The notes under the pieces were generated by a model. It saw only the letters and a program-made list of their open reading frames with translations. It was not told the origin of the DNA and made no database searches. Below are positions 1 to 10,387 of a stretch of 37,387 bases of DNA, piece by piece. The stretch comes from Clostridiales bacterium (GTDB lineage Bacteria > Bacillota > Clostridia > Christensenellales > CAG-138). Location of the stretch: contig SVGX01000012.1 in assembly GCA_015056105.1 (NCBI GenBank), positions 1-37,387 of the forward strand, in the 5' to 3' direction. The translations under genes and the position numbers were made by a program. Position 1 is the stretch's first letter. Each line of letters opens with the position of its first letter.

Positions 1-108
1 CTTGCCCTTGCAGTGGGCGTTGTCACGGCATGGTTCGGGTTCGATCTTTTCAGGGTGGCAGTATGCTGCTGCAGCGTGGTGTTCATTGCGGAGCTGTTTT
101 TGATCTGA
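1..108 (+). CDS. C-terminal fragment of a membrane protein, cut by the window edge
   Basis: Frame 1 is open from the first base to a TGA at 106-108. It encodes 35 very hydrophobic residues ending in AELFLI, with a run of three cysteines. This fits the last one or two membrane helices of an integral membrane protein. The short hydrophobic tail would suit a small permease such as an AzlD-type branched-chain amino-acid exporter subunit, but that is only a guess from composition. A strong hairpin terminator follows directly at 121-148, which supports a real gene end here. Too little is visible to name the gene. Confidence 0.5.
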   Translation, partial: LALAVGVVTAWFGFDLFRVAVCCCSVVFIAELFLI

Positions 109-120
109 CGGATACAATCA

Positions 121-148
121 AAAAGGCGGCAGAGATCTGCCGCCTTTT
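121..148. terminator. Bidirectional rho-independent terminator
   Basis: The stem is AAAAGGCGGCAG / CTGCCGCCTTTT around a four-base loop. A and T runs on the two sides let it work in both directions. It ends the plus-strand fragment that stops at 108 and the minus-strand xpt gene that stops at 160. Confidence 0.9.
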
Positions 149-159
149 GCATGTTTCGT

Positions 160-741
160 TTATTCTTCCTCACCGCGGAAGGTGATGCTGTTTTCATCCG
201 CATGCTCGATGATGGCAAGGGACTGCACGTTTTCACCCTGGGCGCGGAGCTTGTCGCCTCCGCCCTGGAAGCCCTTTTCGATGGCAACGCCAAGGCCGAT
301 GATCTCCGCACCGCTTTGGCGGACGATGTCCACAAGGCCGCGGAGGGCTTCGCCGTTGGCAAGGAAGTCATCCACCACAAGAACCTTATCGTTCTCGCAA
401 AGCCACTGGCTGGCCATGATGAGGGTCACTTTCTTTTTATAGGTATAGGAGAAGATCTCGCTCTGGTAAAGACCGCCCTCGATGTTATCGGACTTGGCCT
501 TTTTGGCAAACACAAGGGGCACGCCGTATTCCTCTGCACAGATGGCACCAAGGGCGATGCCGGAAGCTTCCACCGTGACGACGGCGGTAATGCCGGTCAG
601 ATCGAAACGGCGGGCAAATTCCTTTGCCATCGCACGCATCAGCCCGGTATCGATGCGGTGGTTCAGGAAGCCATCTACCTTGATGATGTTGCCGGGCAGC
701 ACGCGGCCCTCTTTACGGATACGGTCTTTGAGCATTTGCAT
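160..741 (-). CDS. xpt: Xanthine phosphoribosyltransferase
   Basis: Converts xanthine and PRPP to XMP in purine salvage, in the cytosol. The 193-residue protein matches Bacillus Xpt in length and layout. It has an N-terminal LKDRIRKEG...KVDGFLNHRID segment, the central SGIA loop, and the PRPP-binding motif VLVVDDFLANGEA at about residues 120-132 with the two acidic residues D125/D126. The frame is open further upstream, but the start is placed at the ATG at 741. It has a GGAG site 11 bases ahead, and a longer start at 813 would lie inside the promoter (785-813). The gene is monocistronic and ends at the shared terminator at 121-148. The predicted leader is only about 37 bases, so no purine riboswitch fits, unlike Bacillus xpt. 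Confidence 0.96.
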   Translation of the reverse strand: MQMLKDRIRKEGRVLPGNIIKVDGFLNHRIDTGLMRAMAKEFARRFDLTGITAVVTVEASGIALGAICAEEYGVPLVFAKKAKSDNIEGGLYQSEIFSYTYKKKVTLIMASQWLCENDKVLVVDDFLANGEALRGLVDIVRQSGAEIIGLGVAIEKGFQGGGDKLRAQGENVQSLAIIEHADENSITFRGEEE

Positions 742-784
742 GGCAGAACATTCTCCATTTCGTTTTTTGTCGGTTATTGCAACT

Positions 785-813
785 ATTATCACGCAAAACA
801 TGCACCAAAGCAA
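785..813 (-). promoter_or_regulatory. Predicted sigma-A promoter of xpt
   Basis: On the minus strand, TTGCTT and GATAAT are separated by 17 bases (AAGCAA 808-813, ATTATC 785-790 on the plus strand). The predicted start of transcription is near 778, which gives a 37-base leader before the ATG at 741. Confidence 0.55.
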
Positions 814-956
814 TACCCAAGCGGAAATTCAAACGATAATTCTTCACAGCAAATTCATAATCTGCTTGCAGTGGGGACATGAATAAAATGGAATTTTATT
901 CTATACTGAAACCGTCAAAAAACGAGAACATTGGTTCCAAAAAAGGAGGGCTGAAT

Positions 957-3548
<2,592 letters not shown>

Positions 3549-3559
3549 CAGCACAAAGT

Positions 3560-3588
3560 AAAACAGGCACCCTGCGGTGCCTGTTTTT
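3560..3588. terminator. Bidirectional terminator between clpB and the GH2 gene
   Basis: An 11-bp stem AAACAGGCACC / GGTGCCTGTTT (3561-3571 / 3576-3586) has a CTGC loop, with A and T runs on the two sides. It lies between two convergent genes ending at 3548 and 3601 and can serve both. Confidence 0.92.
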
Positions 3589-3600
3589 GTGTATTCTTGC

Positions 3601-5865
3601 TTATTTCTTGGGTTTCTTGATCTTGTTGAGCTTGGCATTGAGGGCAAGGAGGTCTTCCTTGGTGAACTTCGCATCCATCATGCCGCCCGCAAGGGTGATG
3701 AGGCGCAGCACGGTGAAGCCGCCCATCATGGACATCATGTCGGGGGTCATGTCAAAGCCCATCACTTTCTTGGGCTCTTCCTTGCCTTCCTTGTTCTTCT
3801 TGCCGCCGCCGAGCATTTTGCCCATCAGGCTTGCAAAAAGGAGCTTGCCCCGGACGGTGCCCATTACGTCGCTCATCTTATCGTTGAGGGAGAAATACCC
3901 CTCGGGCGCTTCGATGTCAAACCAGTTGAGGATGGCGCCCTTCTCGCGAAGGCGGTAGCTTTCGTTGAAGGTATCCACCTTGTTAATAACGCTCTCATCG
4001 CGGCATTCGCCGGCAACGGCTTCAAGCCTGGTGGTGCCGGCATTGGGCACATCGAAATAGAAGAAGTGATCTTCTGCCGCCTTCCTGCCAAGGCTCGTGC
4101 CGTTGGCAAAGAGCTCCACCTCGGGCAGGTTGGAGTAAACGGTGACACGGGTCACATCCTCCACGCGGTCCACATAGCGCTTGCCGCAAAGATGCACGAA
4201 GGGATCATCGCTGAGCCATGCCTTGTAAGCATAGAAGGAATCCTTCTTATACTTGCGGTCAAAAGTCACAAGGCCCTTGTGGTTCTGGCCGTTTTCGCCG
4301 CCCTCGTTGCGGGCATCGGCACCGAAGTCAAACATGTTCCACACATGGGTGGCCCACATGTACTTGCGGCTGAAGAACTGCCTGATGAGCTCCTCATGGT
4401 AATAGGCCTGGTATTCCTCGGTGTAATCGCCCTGCATGGGGTTGGAGGTATGCCAGTTGAGCGCCTCGCAGCCATACTCGCTGCAGCCAATGGGGATGTT
4501 CGGGTGGGTCATATGGAACTTATCGAACCAGGGGCCGTTCATGGTGGTGTCGCCGCCGTACCAGCCGAAATAGTGGTTGTAGGATACCACATCGGGGATC
4601 TTGAGATAGGGATCATCCATCCTGCACATGGATACCGCCGCGATGGTGGTAAGGCGGGTCTTATCCATTTCATGGCAGATGTCGTTGAGGATACGGTGGT
4701 TTTCAAGAAGGTCATCATCGCTGCCGCCGATGGAGATCTCGTTGGAAAGGCCCCACACCACGATGGAAGGATGGTTGTAGTTCTGGGCTATGAGCTCCTT
4801 CATCTGGGTGATGGTGTTCTCGCGGCCGGTGGGCATATGCTTGGAGATGTAGGGGATCTCCGCCCATACTACCATGCCGTATTCGTCGCAAAGATCGTAG
4901 AAATACTGATCGTGCTGATAGTGGGCAAGGCGGATGGTGGTGCAGCCGATCTCATTGATCAGCTCCATATCCTCCCTGTGGTGCTCAGGCAGCAGCGCAT
5001 TACCGAAGCCCCAGCGATCCTGATGGCGGGACACACCGCGCAGGGGGTACTCTTCGCCGTTGAGGATGAAACCGTTTTCGGGGTCGATCTGAAAGGTGCG
5101 GCAGCCGAAGCGGGTGGTGACGGTATCGATCACTTCACCGTTTTCAATGAGCTCTGCCTTGGCGGTATAAAGGTAAGGATCCTTGCGGCCGTGCCAGAGG
5201 TGTACGTTCTCAATGGCAAGCTCCGCCTTGGTTTCCGCAGATTCGGTCTCTGCGACCTTGCAGCCGCAGGGCTTGTAGATGCCGAAGCGGACAAACTGGC
5301 CTTCCTTGCGGTCGGTGACGAAGGTCTCGATGGCGATCTTCGCATCCTTGCCTTCGATGGCAGGGGTCACGGCGATGCCGGGGGCACCGTAGTAGGAAAG
5401 GTCGAAGTGGGATTCTTCCACACAGATGATGTTCACATCGCGGTAAAGACCGCCGTAGAAGGTGAAGTCCGCCATCTGGGGATACACGGTCTCGTTGGCA
5501 GCGTTATCCACCGCGATCACAAGCAGATTGGAAGCGGCCATGTCTTCGGTCATTTCCACACGCCAGGTGGAATAACCGCCGTCATGGTGGGCGAGGTTCT
5601 TGCCGTTGAGGTAAACATCCGCAGAGGAGTTAGCGCCGCGGATCTCAAGGAAATAGCGCTTTGCTTCGGGCAGGTCTGCCTTGCTGAAAGCCTTTGCATA
5701 ATAGCAGGTGCCGCGATAATAATCGTTATCGCCGTCCTGACCGTCGATGTTGTTCCAGCTGTGGGGCAGGTTGACGAAGTTCCAATCCGTGGGAAGGGAA
5801 GCGGGAACTTCCTTGGCCTGCTTGGTGAACGCCCACTTGGCGTTAAAGTTGACGATGGTTCTCAA
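3601..5865 (-). CDS. Glycoside hydrolase family 2 enzyme (beta-galactosidase or beta-glucuronidase type)
   Basis: A 754-residue retaining glycosidase, probably cytoplasmic since no signal peptide is seen. The N-terminal jelly-roll sugar-binding domain (about 1-150) contains LPHSWN and a YYRGTCYY-like motif. An immunoglobulin-like domain follows (about 160-260), then a TIM barrel with the acid/base E376 in WGLSNE and the nucleophile E463 in GCSEYG. N528-H-K530 occupies the place of the NxK motif discussed for glucuronidases, but related galactosidases carry similar residues, so the substrate is open. Residues about 670-754 form an unusual Met- and Lys-rich tail. The start is TTG 5865 with AAGGAGG eight bases ahead; no in-frame ATG is better placed. 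It lies downstream of the GPH symporter, with an 11-bp hairpin between them, so the two probably form a glycoside uptake and cleavage operon. Confidence 0.9.
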   Translation of the reverse strand: MRTIVNFNAKWAFTKQAKEVPASLPTDWNFVNLPHSWNNIDGQDGDNDYYRGTCYYAKAFSKADLPEAKRYFLEIRGANSSADVYLNGKNLAHHDGGYSTWRVEMTEDMAASNLLVIAVDNAANETVYPQMADFTFYGGLYRDVNIICVEESHFDLSYYGAPGIAVTPAIEGKDAKIAIETFVTDRKEGQFVRFGIYKPCGCKVAETESAETKAELAIENVHLWHGRKDPYLYTAKAELIENGEVIDTVTTRFGCRTFQIDPENGFILNGEEYPLRGVSRHQDRWGFGNALLPEHHREDMELINEIGCTTIRLAHYQHDQYFYDLCDEYGMVVWAEIPYISKHMPTGRENTITQMKELIAQNYNHPSIVVWGLSNEISIGGSDDDLLENHRILNDICHEMDKTRLTTIAAVSMCRMDDPYLKIPDVVSYNHYFGWYGGDTTMNGPWFDKFHMTHPNIPIGCSEYGCEALNWHTSNPMQGDYTEEYQAYYHEELIRQFFSRKYMWATHVWNMFDFGADARNEGGENGQNHKGLVTFDRKYKKDSFYAYKAWLSDDPFVHLCGKRYVDRVEDVTRVTVYSNLPEVELFANGTSLGRKAAEDHFFYFDVPNAGTTRLEAVAGECRDESVINKVDTFNESYRLREKGAILNWFDIEAPEGYFSLNDKMSDVMGTVRGKLLFASLMGKMLGGGKKNKEGKEEPKKVMGFDMTPDMMSMMGGFTVLRLITLAGGMMDAKFTKEDLLALNAKLNKIKKPKK

Positions 5866-5907
5866 TGTTTTTTCCTCCTTGGAAAAATAGGTTAAATAAT
5901 CGGCAGA

Positions 5908-5937
5908 TGCCCGGCGGCCTTCGGGAGCCGCCGGGCA
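5908..5937 (-). other. Intercistronic hairpin between symporter and GH2 genes
   Basis: A perfect 11-bp stem TGCCCGGCGGC / GCCGCCGGGCA has an 8-base loop. It lacks a following T run on either strand, so it is unlikely to be a normal terminator. It sits after the symporter stop (5966) and about 30 bases before the GH2 ribosome-binding site. It may set relative mRNA stability of the two cistrons. Confidence 0.6.
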
Positions 5938-5965
5938 GAAACCGGGGAGTTATGCTGCAGGAAGC

Positions 5966-7444
5966 TTATGCCTTTGCCTTGCGGGCGGCAAGCTCCTCAT
6001 TCATGGTAGCAAGAGTCTTCTTGTCAAGGTTGTAGATGAACGCGATGGAAACGAACATCATGATACCGCTGAAAAGATAGAGCGCCGCAACGAGCCAGCA
6101 CATGTTGGTGGCGGTGGCAAGGCTCTGGCCTTCGGTGCCAAGATCGGAAACATAACCAAGAGCGCCCATCAGCAGCAGCACGATGGAGGGCCCGATACCC
6201 TGTGCCAGCTTACGGAAGAAGGAGTGGAGAGAATAAACGGTGCCCTCTTCGCGGGTGCCGAACTTCCACTCGTTGTAATCGATGGCGTCAGCCATGAAAG
6301 CCCAGGAAACGCAGGTGTAAACGCCCATGCCAAGGCCGAACACGCCGAGAGAAAGGATATAAACGAGAAGCGCGGTATCCTTGTTGGCGATCATGGGGAA
6401 AATGAGCATCAGCACGCCGCCGATCAGAGAAAAGCCTGCGCCGGCAGCGGCAGCTTCTTTCTTGCCGTACTTGTTGACAAGCTTCTTGATGAAGGGCATG
6501 AAGAGGAACATGGGCAGGAAGCCGATCATGGAGACGATGCCGCTCATGGAAGCCTTGCCGAAATAGGTGGCGAACATGATGGTAACGGCGGTGGTAGCGG
6601 AGTTCATGCCAAGGAACATGGCCATGGCGGCAACGGTAGCGCCAACGGCGGCACGGTTCTTGAAAAACTTACCGAAGGAAGCAAAGATGCTGGTGCCGGG
6701 CATTTCTTCGCCGGTCTTCACCTTCTGCTCATCTACCCGGATGGTGATGTTTCTGAGCATGAAAAGGAAGCAGAGAAGGCCGAGGACGCCCATGATGAGC
6801 GCCGCAAAGAACACGCGGTCGCCGAGAAGGGTTTCAACCTGTACGCCGGTCTCGGGATTGATGATGGGGTTGCCGTTGGCATCAACTTCCTTCTTCCAGA
6901 TGAGCATGGGGAGGATCATCATGGGAAGCATATTGCCGATCATGGAGCCAACGCTGCGCCAGGTGGAAAGCTGGGACCTTTCGCCGGGGTCTTCGGTAAC
7001 GAGGGAAAGCATGGAGCCGTAGGGAACGTTCGCCACAGTGTAGCAGGCATCCCAGATCACATAGCCGAGGATGAAGAGGAAGCACTTCATAAATACGCCG
7101 GCCTTGGGCGCGGGGATGAACACGGTCGCACCCGCAAGAACGAGGCCGATGGCACCCACCAGGATGTAAGTCTTATACTTGCCGCGCTTGTAGTTACGCT
7201 TATCGCGGTCGATCATGGTGCCGATGATGGGATCGTTAATCGCATCCCAGATCTGTACAAGAAGCAGCAGCGCGGAAAGGATGCCGGTCTCAAGGGCCAT
7301 GTAAACGAGCCAGAAGGTCTGAACAGTACCCTTGAGCGAGAAGCTCATGTTGCAGCCAAGGTCGCCGGCCGCATACGCCACGCAGTCACGAATGCCGAAT
7401 TTACGGAAGCCCTTCGCATCGAGCTTCGCCTCTTTTTTAGACAT
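5966..7444 (-). CDS. GPH-family sugar:cation symporter (MFS)
   Basis: A 492-residue, twelve-helix transporter of the glycoside-pentoside-hexuronide:cation symporter family (MelB, XynP, GusB relatives). The N-terminal block GIRDCVAYAAGDLG and the loop motif IWDAINDPIIGTMIDR are typical of the family; the latter carries the conserved acidic residues of the cation site. Late in the protein YNEWKFGTREEGT matches the conserved cytoplasmic loop. The start is ATG 7444 with AGAGAGGG six bases ahead, not the longer frame, which begins inside the operator region. It precedes the GH2 gene in one transcript, which implies import of a beta-linked disaccharide or glucuronide that GH2 then cleaves. The promoter is an extended -10 overlapped by a perfect inverted repeat. 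Confidence 0.93.
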   Translation of the reverse strand: MSKKEAKLDAKGFRKFGIRDCVAYAAGDLGCNMSFSLKGTVQTFWLVYMALETGILSALLLLVQIWDAINDPIIGTMIDRDKRNYKRGKYKTYILVGAIGLVLAGATVFIPAPKAGVFMKCFLFILGYVIWDACYTVANVPYGSMLSLVTEDPGERSQLSTWRSVGSMIGNMLPMMILPMLIWKKEVDANGNPIINPETGVQVETLLGDRVFFAALIMGVLGLLCFLFMLRNITIRVDEQKVKTGEEMPGTSIFASFGKFFKNRAAVGATVAAMAMFLGMNSATTAVTIMFATYFGKASMSGIVSMIGFLPMFLFMPFIKKLVNKYGKKEAAAAGAGFSLIGGVLMLIFPMIANKDTALLVYILSLGVFGLGMGVYTCVSWAFMADAIDYNEWKFGTREEGTVYSLHSFFRKLAQGIGPSIVLLLMGALGYVSDLGTEGQSLATATNMCWLVAALYLFSGIMMFVSIAFIYNLDKKTLATMNEELAARKAKA

Positions 7445-7484
7445 TGTTTTCCCTCTCTTTTCTTTATATTTTTCGTGTTTTGTC

Positions 7485-7509
7485 ACAATTGACAGTCTGA
7501 ATCAATTGT
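7485..7509. promoter_or_regulatory. Perfect inverted-repeat operator ACAATTGA-N9-TCAATTGT
   Basis: Eight-base arms (7485-7492 and 7502-7509) are exact reverse complements. The repeat is centred at 7497, essentially on the predicted transcription start of the symporter operon, and covers its -10. This is the classic place for a repressor operator. The binding protein is unknown. The divergent AraC-type regulator is the nearest candidate, though that family more often binds direct repeats. Confidence 0.7.
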
Positions 7510-7513
7510 AACA
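7505..7513 (-). promoter_or_regulatory. Extended -10 promoter of the symporter-GH2 operon
   Basis: On the minus strand the sequence TGTTACAAT reads as TG-n-TACAAT, an extended -10 that does not need a good -35. None is seen at the expected distance. The predicted start is near 7498, with a leader of about 54 bases to ATG 7444. Confidence 0.5.
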
Positions 7514-7566
7514 ACACGCCGCCGCAAAACGTAGTATGTTTTTTATCTTTTTTAGCACGATTTTTA

Positions 7567-7592
7567 TATAATCGCTATTGAAAACGTTTCCT
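7567..7592 (+). promoter_or_regulatory. araC-type gene -10 box and consensus cre (CcpA) site
   Basis: TATAAT at 7567-7572 is a candidate -10 for the regulator gene, with a poor -35. Immediately downstream, 7578-7592 (TTGAAAACGTTTCCT) fits the catabolite-responsive element consensus WTGNAANCGNWNNCW at every defined position. It spans the predicted +1 at 7579, where CcpA binding would block transcription. Confidence 0.65.
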
Positions 7593-7655
7593 TTTTATAG
7601 GAAAATAAGAGGAAAACCGGGGTTGGCCGGAACGTAAAGGAAAAGGGGTGTTTTT

Positions 7656-8897
7656 GTGCGCTGCGCGGCGGAATACGACTACATGTGCAAAGTTCTGAAA
7701 ATGATGAACCTGCAGGTATACGAAACGGCGGCAGATGCCCTTCCCGCCCTGCAGATCGACTTCGGTCTTCGCGTCCTTGCGGGCAGGGAAGAAACGGCCG
7801 TCGACATGCTGCAGCCCTTCCTTTCCCAGTTTGCGGCAAACACGCTCATCAAATTCACCGATGAATTCGGCTGTTCCTATGCTTTCCTCTCCCTTCCGGG
7901 CGATGGGAGCGAAAAAAGGCTGCTGCTCACCGGCCCTTTCGTCGGCTATGAAGTGACCCGGGAACACCTTCTGACCATCGCTTCCCGCATGGGGCTCAGC
8001 CAAAAATACCTGCCGCAGCTTGAGAGCATCTTTTCCAACATCACATTCCTGCAGGACGCCATGCAGCTTTACGCACTTCTTACCGTATTCGCGGAGACCG
8101 TTTACGGCAGGGAAGGCTTTGCCGTGGTGGATTTCGACAGCGATTTCATTTCCTCCCCTGCCCATACGAATGCGGAGGATCCGGAGCAAAAGGATCTTCT
8201 TGTCCGCATGCAGGCCCTCGAAGCCCGTTATGCCCACGAAAACGAAATGATCGAACTCATTTCCCGGGGCAACGGCCATAAAGCGCTTCTGATGATGGGC
8301 AACTTCTCCCAGCTCGTCATGGAAAGCCGCAACCAAGAACCCCTCCGCAACATGAAAAACTACGCCATTATCCTCAACACGCTTTTGCGCAAGGCGGTGG
8401 AAAAGGGCGGCGTCCATCCCGTTTATATCGACAGGCTTTCCGCGGAGTTCGCAAGAAGCATCGAGCGCACATCCCGCAAAAAGGATCTTGATCCCCTTCT
8501 GCAGCAGATGATCCGCAAATACTGCGCGCTGGTCAAAAAGCACGCCGTCCGCAAATATGCCCCGCTCGTGCAGAAGGCCATCGTGCGCATCGATACGGAC
8601 CTTGCGGGCGACCTTTCCCTTTCCGCCCATGCAAAGGCGCTGAATGTAAGCCCGGGCTATCTTTCCACCCTGTTCAAAAAGGAGACGGGCGTTACGCTCA
8701 CAGAGTTTGTTGCCCGCCGGCGCATGGAGTATGCGGCTGCCCTTCTTCGGGAAACGAAGCTGCCCGTCTCGCTCATCGCCCAGCGCTGCGGTATCGGGGA
8801 CGACAATTATTTTATCCGCCTCTTTCACCGCTATACGGGCTTTACGCCAAGGCAGTTCCGCCGGGATGTGCAGAGCGTTCTTTGGCATGAAGAATAG
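7656..8897 (+). CDS. AraC-family transcriptional regulator
   Basis: A 413-residue regulator. The C-terminal 95 or so residues hold the AraC DNA-binding domain: a first helix-turn-helix around LSLSAHAKALNVSPGYLSTLFKKETG and a second around SLIAQRCGIGDDNYFIRLFHRYTGFTPRQFRR. The N-terminal 300 residues do not match a cupin sugar-binding domain that I can recognise and may be a different sensor. The start is taken as GTG 7656 with GGGG seven bases ahead; ATG 7683 is a possible alternative without a ribosome-binding site. It is transcribed divergently from the symporter-GH2 operon, so it is the likely pathway regulator. A perfect cre site at its promoter suggests carbon catabolite repression of the regulator. 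Confidence 0.9.
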   Translation: MRCAAEYDYMCKVLKMMNLQVYETAADALPALQIDFGLRVLAGREETAVDMLQPFLSQFAANTLIKFTDEFGCSYAFLSLPGDGSEKRLLLTGPFVGYEVTREHLLTIASRMGLSQKYLPQLESIFSNITFLQDAMQLYALLTVFAETVYGREGFAVVDFDSDFISSPAHTNAEDPEQKDLLVRMQALEARYAHENEMIELISRGNGHKALLMMGNFSQLVMESRNQEPLRNMKNYAIILNTLLRKAVEKGGVHPVYIDRLSAEFARSIERTSRKKDLDPLLQQMIRKYCALVKKHAVRKYAPLVQKAIVRIDTDLAGDLSLSAHAKALNVSPGYLSTLFKKETGVTLTEFVARRRMEYAAALLRETKLPVSLIAQRCGIGDDNYFIRLFHRYTGFTPRQFRRDVQSVLWHEE

Positions 8898-8909
8898 GCG
8901 CAAAGCCGC

Positions 8910-8938
8910 TTTACATGCCGTGCATGCGCCGCTATAAT
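8910..8938 (+). promoter_or_regulatory. Predicted promoter of the DUF5058-like operon
   Basis: TTTACA (8910-8915) and TATAAT (8933-8938) are separated by exactly 17 bases. The predicted start near 8945 gives a leader of about 50 bases before GTG 8996. Confidence 0.75.
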
Positions 8939-8995
8939 TGTGGTGGTATCTTCAAACAATAAGAAAAACGGATGTTTTTTCGGAAGGAGCAGCAA

Positions 8996-9718
8996 GTGGA
9001 ATTCAGCACAAACAGCACATTTATGTATCTTCTTGCGGCGGGCGTCATCGTCTTTGTTCTCGCCCAGTCCGCATTTTTCCTCATCCGGGCCATGAAACGG
9101 GGCAGGGAGATCGGCATCTCCAAAGCCACCCTGAAAAAGACCGTCGTTTCCACGGCGGTATTCACCGTTGCCCCGGCGGTATCCATCCTGATCGGCATCG
9201 TGACGCTGTCGAAGTTCCTCGGCATCCCCCTGCCCTGGATCCGCATGAGCGTCATCGGCGCCATCACCTATGAGCTGCCCGCCGCCACATCCACCGCCAA
9301 CGCCCTCGGCCTTTCCCTTTCCGATCTGATCACTGATCCCAAGGTGTTTTCCGCCATCACATGGGTGATGACCCTCGGCATCCTGCCGAGCATCATCCTG
9401 CCTCCCATTTTGATGAAAAAGATCCAGGGCGGCATGCTCAAGATCAAGAACAAGGATGAAAAGTGGGGCGATATGTTCCTGACCGCCATGTTCCTCGGCA
9501 TGATCAGCGCTTTCCTCGGCATGGTGTTCGCGGATATCCGCAGCGGCCTCGCCGGGTTTATCCCCGTTTTCGTGCTGCTCGTCAGCGCAGCGCTCATGGG
9601 CATCGTGGGCCTTCTGATCAAAAAGTTCAAGTGGGCATGGCTTGAGACCTATGCCCTCGCCATCAGCATGGTGGGCGCAATGATCTTTGCGGTGCTCATC
9701 ACCCCGGTACTTTCTTAA
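8996..9718 (+). CDS. DUF5058-like multi-pass membrane protein
   Basis: A 240-residue protein with six or seven predicted membrane helices. The opening NSTFMYLLAAGVIVFVLAQSAFFLIR and the segment GAITYELPAATSTANALG agree with what I remember of the DUF5058 family, whose function is not established. GTG 8996 is chosen because AAGGAG lies six bases ahead at 8984-8989; the in-frame ATG 8972 has no such site. It is the first gene of a tight operon with a second small membrane protein (15-base gap) and an M20 peptidase. The pairing of two similar-sized permease-like proteins with a peptidase suggests a two-part transporter for peptides or acylated amino acids. That is inference from gene order only. 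Confidence 0.72.
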   Translation: MEFSTNSTFMYLLAAGVIVFVLAQSAFFLIRAMKRGREIGISKATLKKTVVSTAVFTVAPAVSILIGIVTLSKFLGIPLPWIRMSVIGAITYELPAATSTANALGLSLSDLITDPKVFSAITWVMTLGILPSIILPPILMKKIQGGMLKIKNKDEKWGDMFLTAMFLGMISAFLGMVFADIRSGLAGFIPVFVLLVSAALMGIVGLLIKKFKWAWLETYALAISMVGAMIFAVLITPVLS

Positions 9719-9733
9719 AAGGAGGAAACAACA

Positions 9734-10387
9734 ATGCGCGATTACATGAAAGATACCGACCGCTACGGCAAAATCTGGGTCTACACTGCGGTTCTTGTGA
9801 TCCTTGCCGTGCCCTGTGCCATCTGCCTTTACTACAACGCCTGGCCGGAAGCCACCGCGGTGCTCAAGGGGCTTCTCGGCGTTGCGCCCATCTATTGGAC
9901 CGTGGGCGTGATCGAAGTGATCACCTACACCCCCATGCTCGGCACCGCAGGCACCTACCTTGCCTTTGTGACGGGCAACCTGACGAGCCTTAAGGCGCCC
10001 TCCGCCCTCAACGCCATGGAAAACGCCAACGTGAAGCCCGGCACGGAGGAAGGCGAGATCATCTCCACCATCGCCATCGCCACTTCCGCCATCGTCACCA
10101 CGCTGATCCTCGCTTTCGGCGTGTGCATCCTTGCGGCTATTACGCCCATCCTCAATTCCCCCACCCTTGCACCGGCCTTTGACAACATCCTCCCCGCCCT
10201 CTTCGGCGGCCTTGCGGTGGTGTATGTGAGCAAAAACTGGAAGCTTGCCATCGTGCCTCTTATCTTCATGGTCATCCTGTTCCTTGCGGTTCCCTCCCTG
10301 GCGGGCAGCGTTGGCGTTCTCGTGCCGGTGGGTGTACTTGTGGCCCTCGGCGCGGCCCGCATCCTCTATAACAAGGGGTGGATCTGA
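9734..10387 (+). CDS. Small multi-pass membrane protein, partner of the DUF5058-like protein
   Basis: A 217-residue protein with about six predicted helices. One inter-helix segment reads TPMLGTAGTYLAFVTGNL, and a charged loop KPGTEEGEIISTIAIA precedes the third helix. I do not recognise an established family function. A strong AAGGAGG site precedes ATG 9734. The stop codon TGA (10385-10387) shares its last base with the ATG of the M20 peptidase, so translation of the two is probably coupled. The constant linkage with the previous gene makes a heteromeric transporter the most economical reading, unproven. Confidence 0.75.
   Translation: MRDYMKDTDRYGKIWVYTAVLVILAVPCAICLYYNAWPEATAVLKGLLGVAPIYWTVGVIEVITYTPMLGTAGTYLAFVTGNLTSLKAPSALNAMENANVKPGTEEGEIISTIAIATSAIVTTLILAFGVCILAAITPILNSPTLAPAFDNILPALFGGLAVVYVSKNWKLAIVPLIFMVILFLAVPSLAGSVGVLVPVGVLVALGAARILYNKGWI

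Noticed and set aside
742..880. Purine riboswitch ahead of xpt, as in Bacillus
   Set aside because: None of the aptamer core elements are present, and the predicted leader of about 37 bases is too short.
912..930. CtsR heat-shock operator ahead of clpB
   Set aside because: Only one half-site-like GTCAAA is seen (near 914-919). The second heptad of the tandem repeat is missing, and no CIRCE element occurs either.
879..956. ATG start of clpB at 879
   Set aside because: The extra 26 residues do not belong to ClpB, and TTG 957 has an ideal GGAGGG site.
3577..5895. 772-residue open frame on the plus strand opposite GH2
   Set aside because: Same effect: the minus-strand frame has all GH2 motifs, while the opposite frame has none.
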